A stretch of 64,000 nt of DNA, from contig NZ_AP018178.1 in NCBI RefSeq assembly GCF_002368195.1, positions 8,072,645 through 8,136,644 on the forward strand. The letters run 5' to 3'. Positions 63,818-64,000 of this stretch are shown here, one piece after another (the stretch's first letter is position 1; the number at the start of each line of letters is the position of its first letter). Under the pieces are notes generated by a model. The model was not told where the DNA came from, did not search any database, and saw only the letters and a list, made by a program, of their open reading frames with translations. The position numbers were made by a program, and so were the translations under genes. The DNA comes from Calothrix sp. NIES-2100. Lineage in GTDB: Bacteria; Cyanobacteriota; Cyanobacteriia; Cyanobacteriales; Nostocaceae.

Positions 63818-64000
63818 AAATTTATAAGTAAATTGTAAATATAAAATCAAAAGATTGTAAAGTTTGCCACTTTGGCCTATAGAATTGCCAAAACTCCACA
63901 CTCAGGGCTTCAAAGCTGTAATAATTTATGCCAAACTTTAAGCAGCTTTAGTGATCATGTTGTCGGCTGCTATTTGTCTATCCAACTTGATAATGACTAT
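63818..64000. other. Right-end spacer
   Basis: AT-rich, no gene or hairpin seen; the sequence ends here. Confidence 0.5.

Noticed and set aside
1..64000. CRISPR arrays, tRNA or rRNA genes
   Set aside because: The tandem repeats found have no unique spacers of CRISPR type, and no cloverleaf or rRNA segment was recognised by reading; a dedicated RNA search could still find one.

Overview
The window looks like chromosomal DNA from a filamentous, heterocyst-type cyanobacterium (Nostocales-like). The reasons are many GCGATCGC (HIP1) octamers inside and between genes, short heptamer-type tandem repeats and palindromic repeats in the spacers, a fused modBC gene, a type 2 isopentenyl-diphosphate isomerase, a Lls1/PaO-like Rieske oxygenase, a probable bilin-binding (cyanobacteriochrome) GAF domain, and several very large multidomain kinases. 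No tRNA, rRNA or CRISPR array was recognised. All calls come from reading the sequence; no database search was run.

Layout. 1-2.3 kb: three minus-strand genes overlapping by ATGA (membrane protein, P-loop ATPase, TPR protein cut by the window edge) that look like a STAND-type conflict or signalling NTPase split over three chains. 2.3-4.0 kb: a repeat-rich patch with a MITE-like element, a 21-bp HIP1 array and a Phd/PIN toxin-antitoxin cassette whose toxin has a nonsense codon, enclosed by an imperfect direct repeat. 4.0-8.6 kb: a small kinase-like protein and a 1289-residue hybrid histidine kinase with a pseudo-receiver and a DXCF-type cyanobacteriochrome GAF. 9.1-12.0 kb: molybdate uptake (modA, fused modBC). 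12.9-20.6 kb: DUF928 protein, CHASE2 hybrid kinase, receiver-kinase and a secreted TPR-CHAT protein, probably one signalling unit. 21.4-33.0 kb: mostly ordinary genes (DUF937-like, pentapeptide repeats, Rieske oxygenase, FAD monooxygenase, EF-G paralogue, fni, Era/dynamin-like GTPase).

33.4-42.0 kb is the most unusual region: a divergent TPR protein, then a co-directional cluster of a beta-flower-like protein, a coiled-coil protein, a two-ring CDC48-like AAA+ ATPase whose second ring has lost its catalytic residues, an unknown 244-residue protein and two small cysteine-rich proteins. The coiled-coil protein ends in the same putative zinc-ribbon plus hydrophobic-tail module that makes up most of the two small proteins, which ties the cluster together. 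I regard it as the best candidate for an undescribed system.

42.2-46.0 kb: a VOC-fold protein and an acyl-CoA ligase gene split by a 1705-bp insertion sequence; removing the element and one 6-bp target copy restores a 509-codon frame. 46.7-54.5 kb: a STAND ATPase with a C-terminal HTH and a 1.8-kresidue Ser/Thr kinase-AAA-GAF-histidine kinase. 54.9-63.8 kb: PrxQ-type peroxiredoxin without resolving cysteine, two PD-(D/E)XK-like proteins plus a decayed copy, cysteine desulfurase, S51-type peptidase, GT4 glycosyltransferase, lepA and a ribbon-helix-helix protein.
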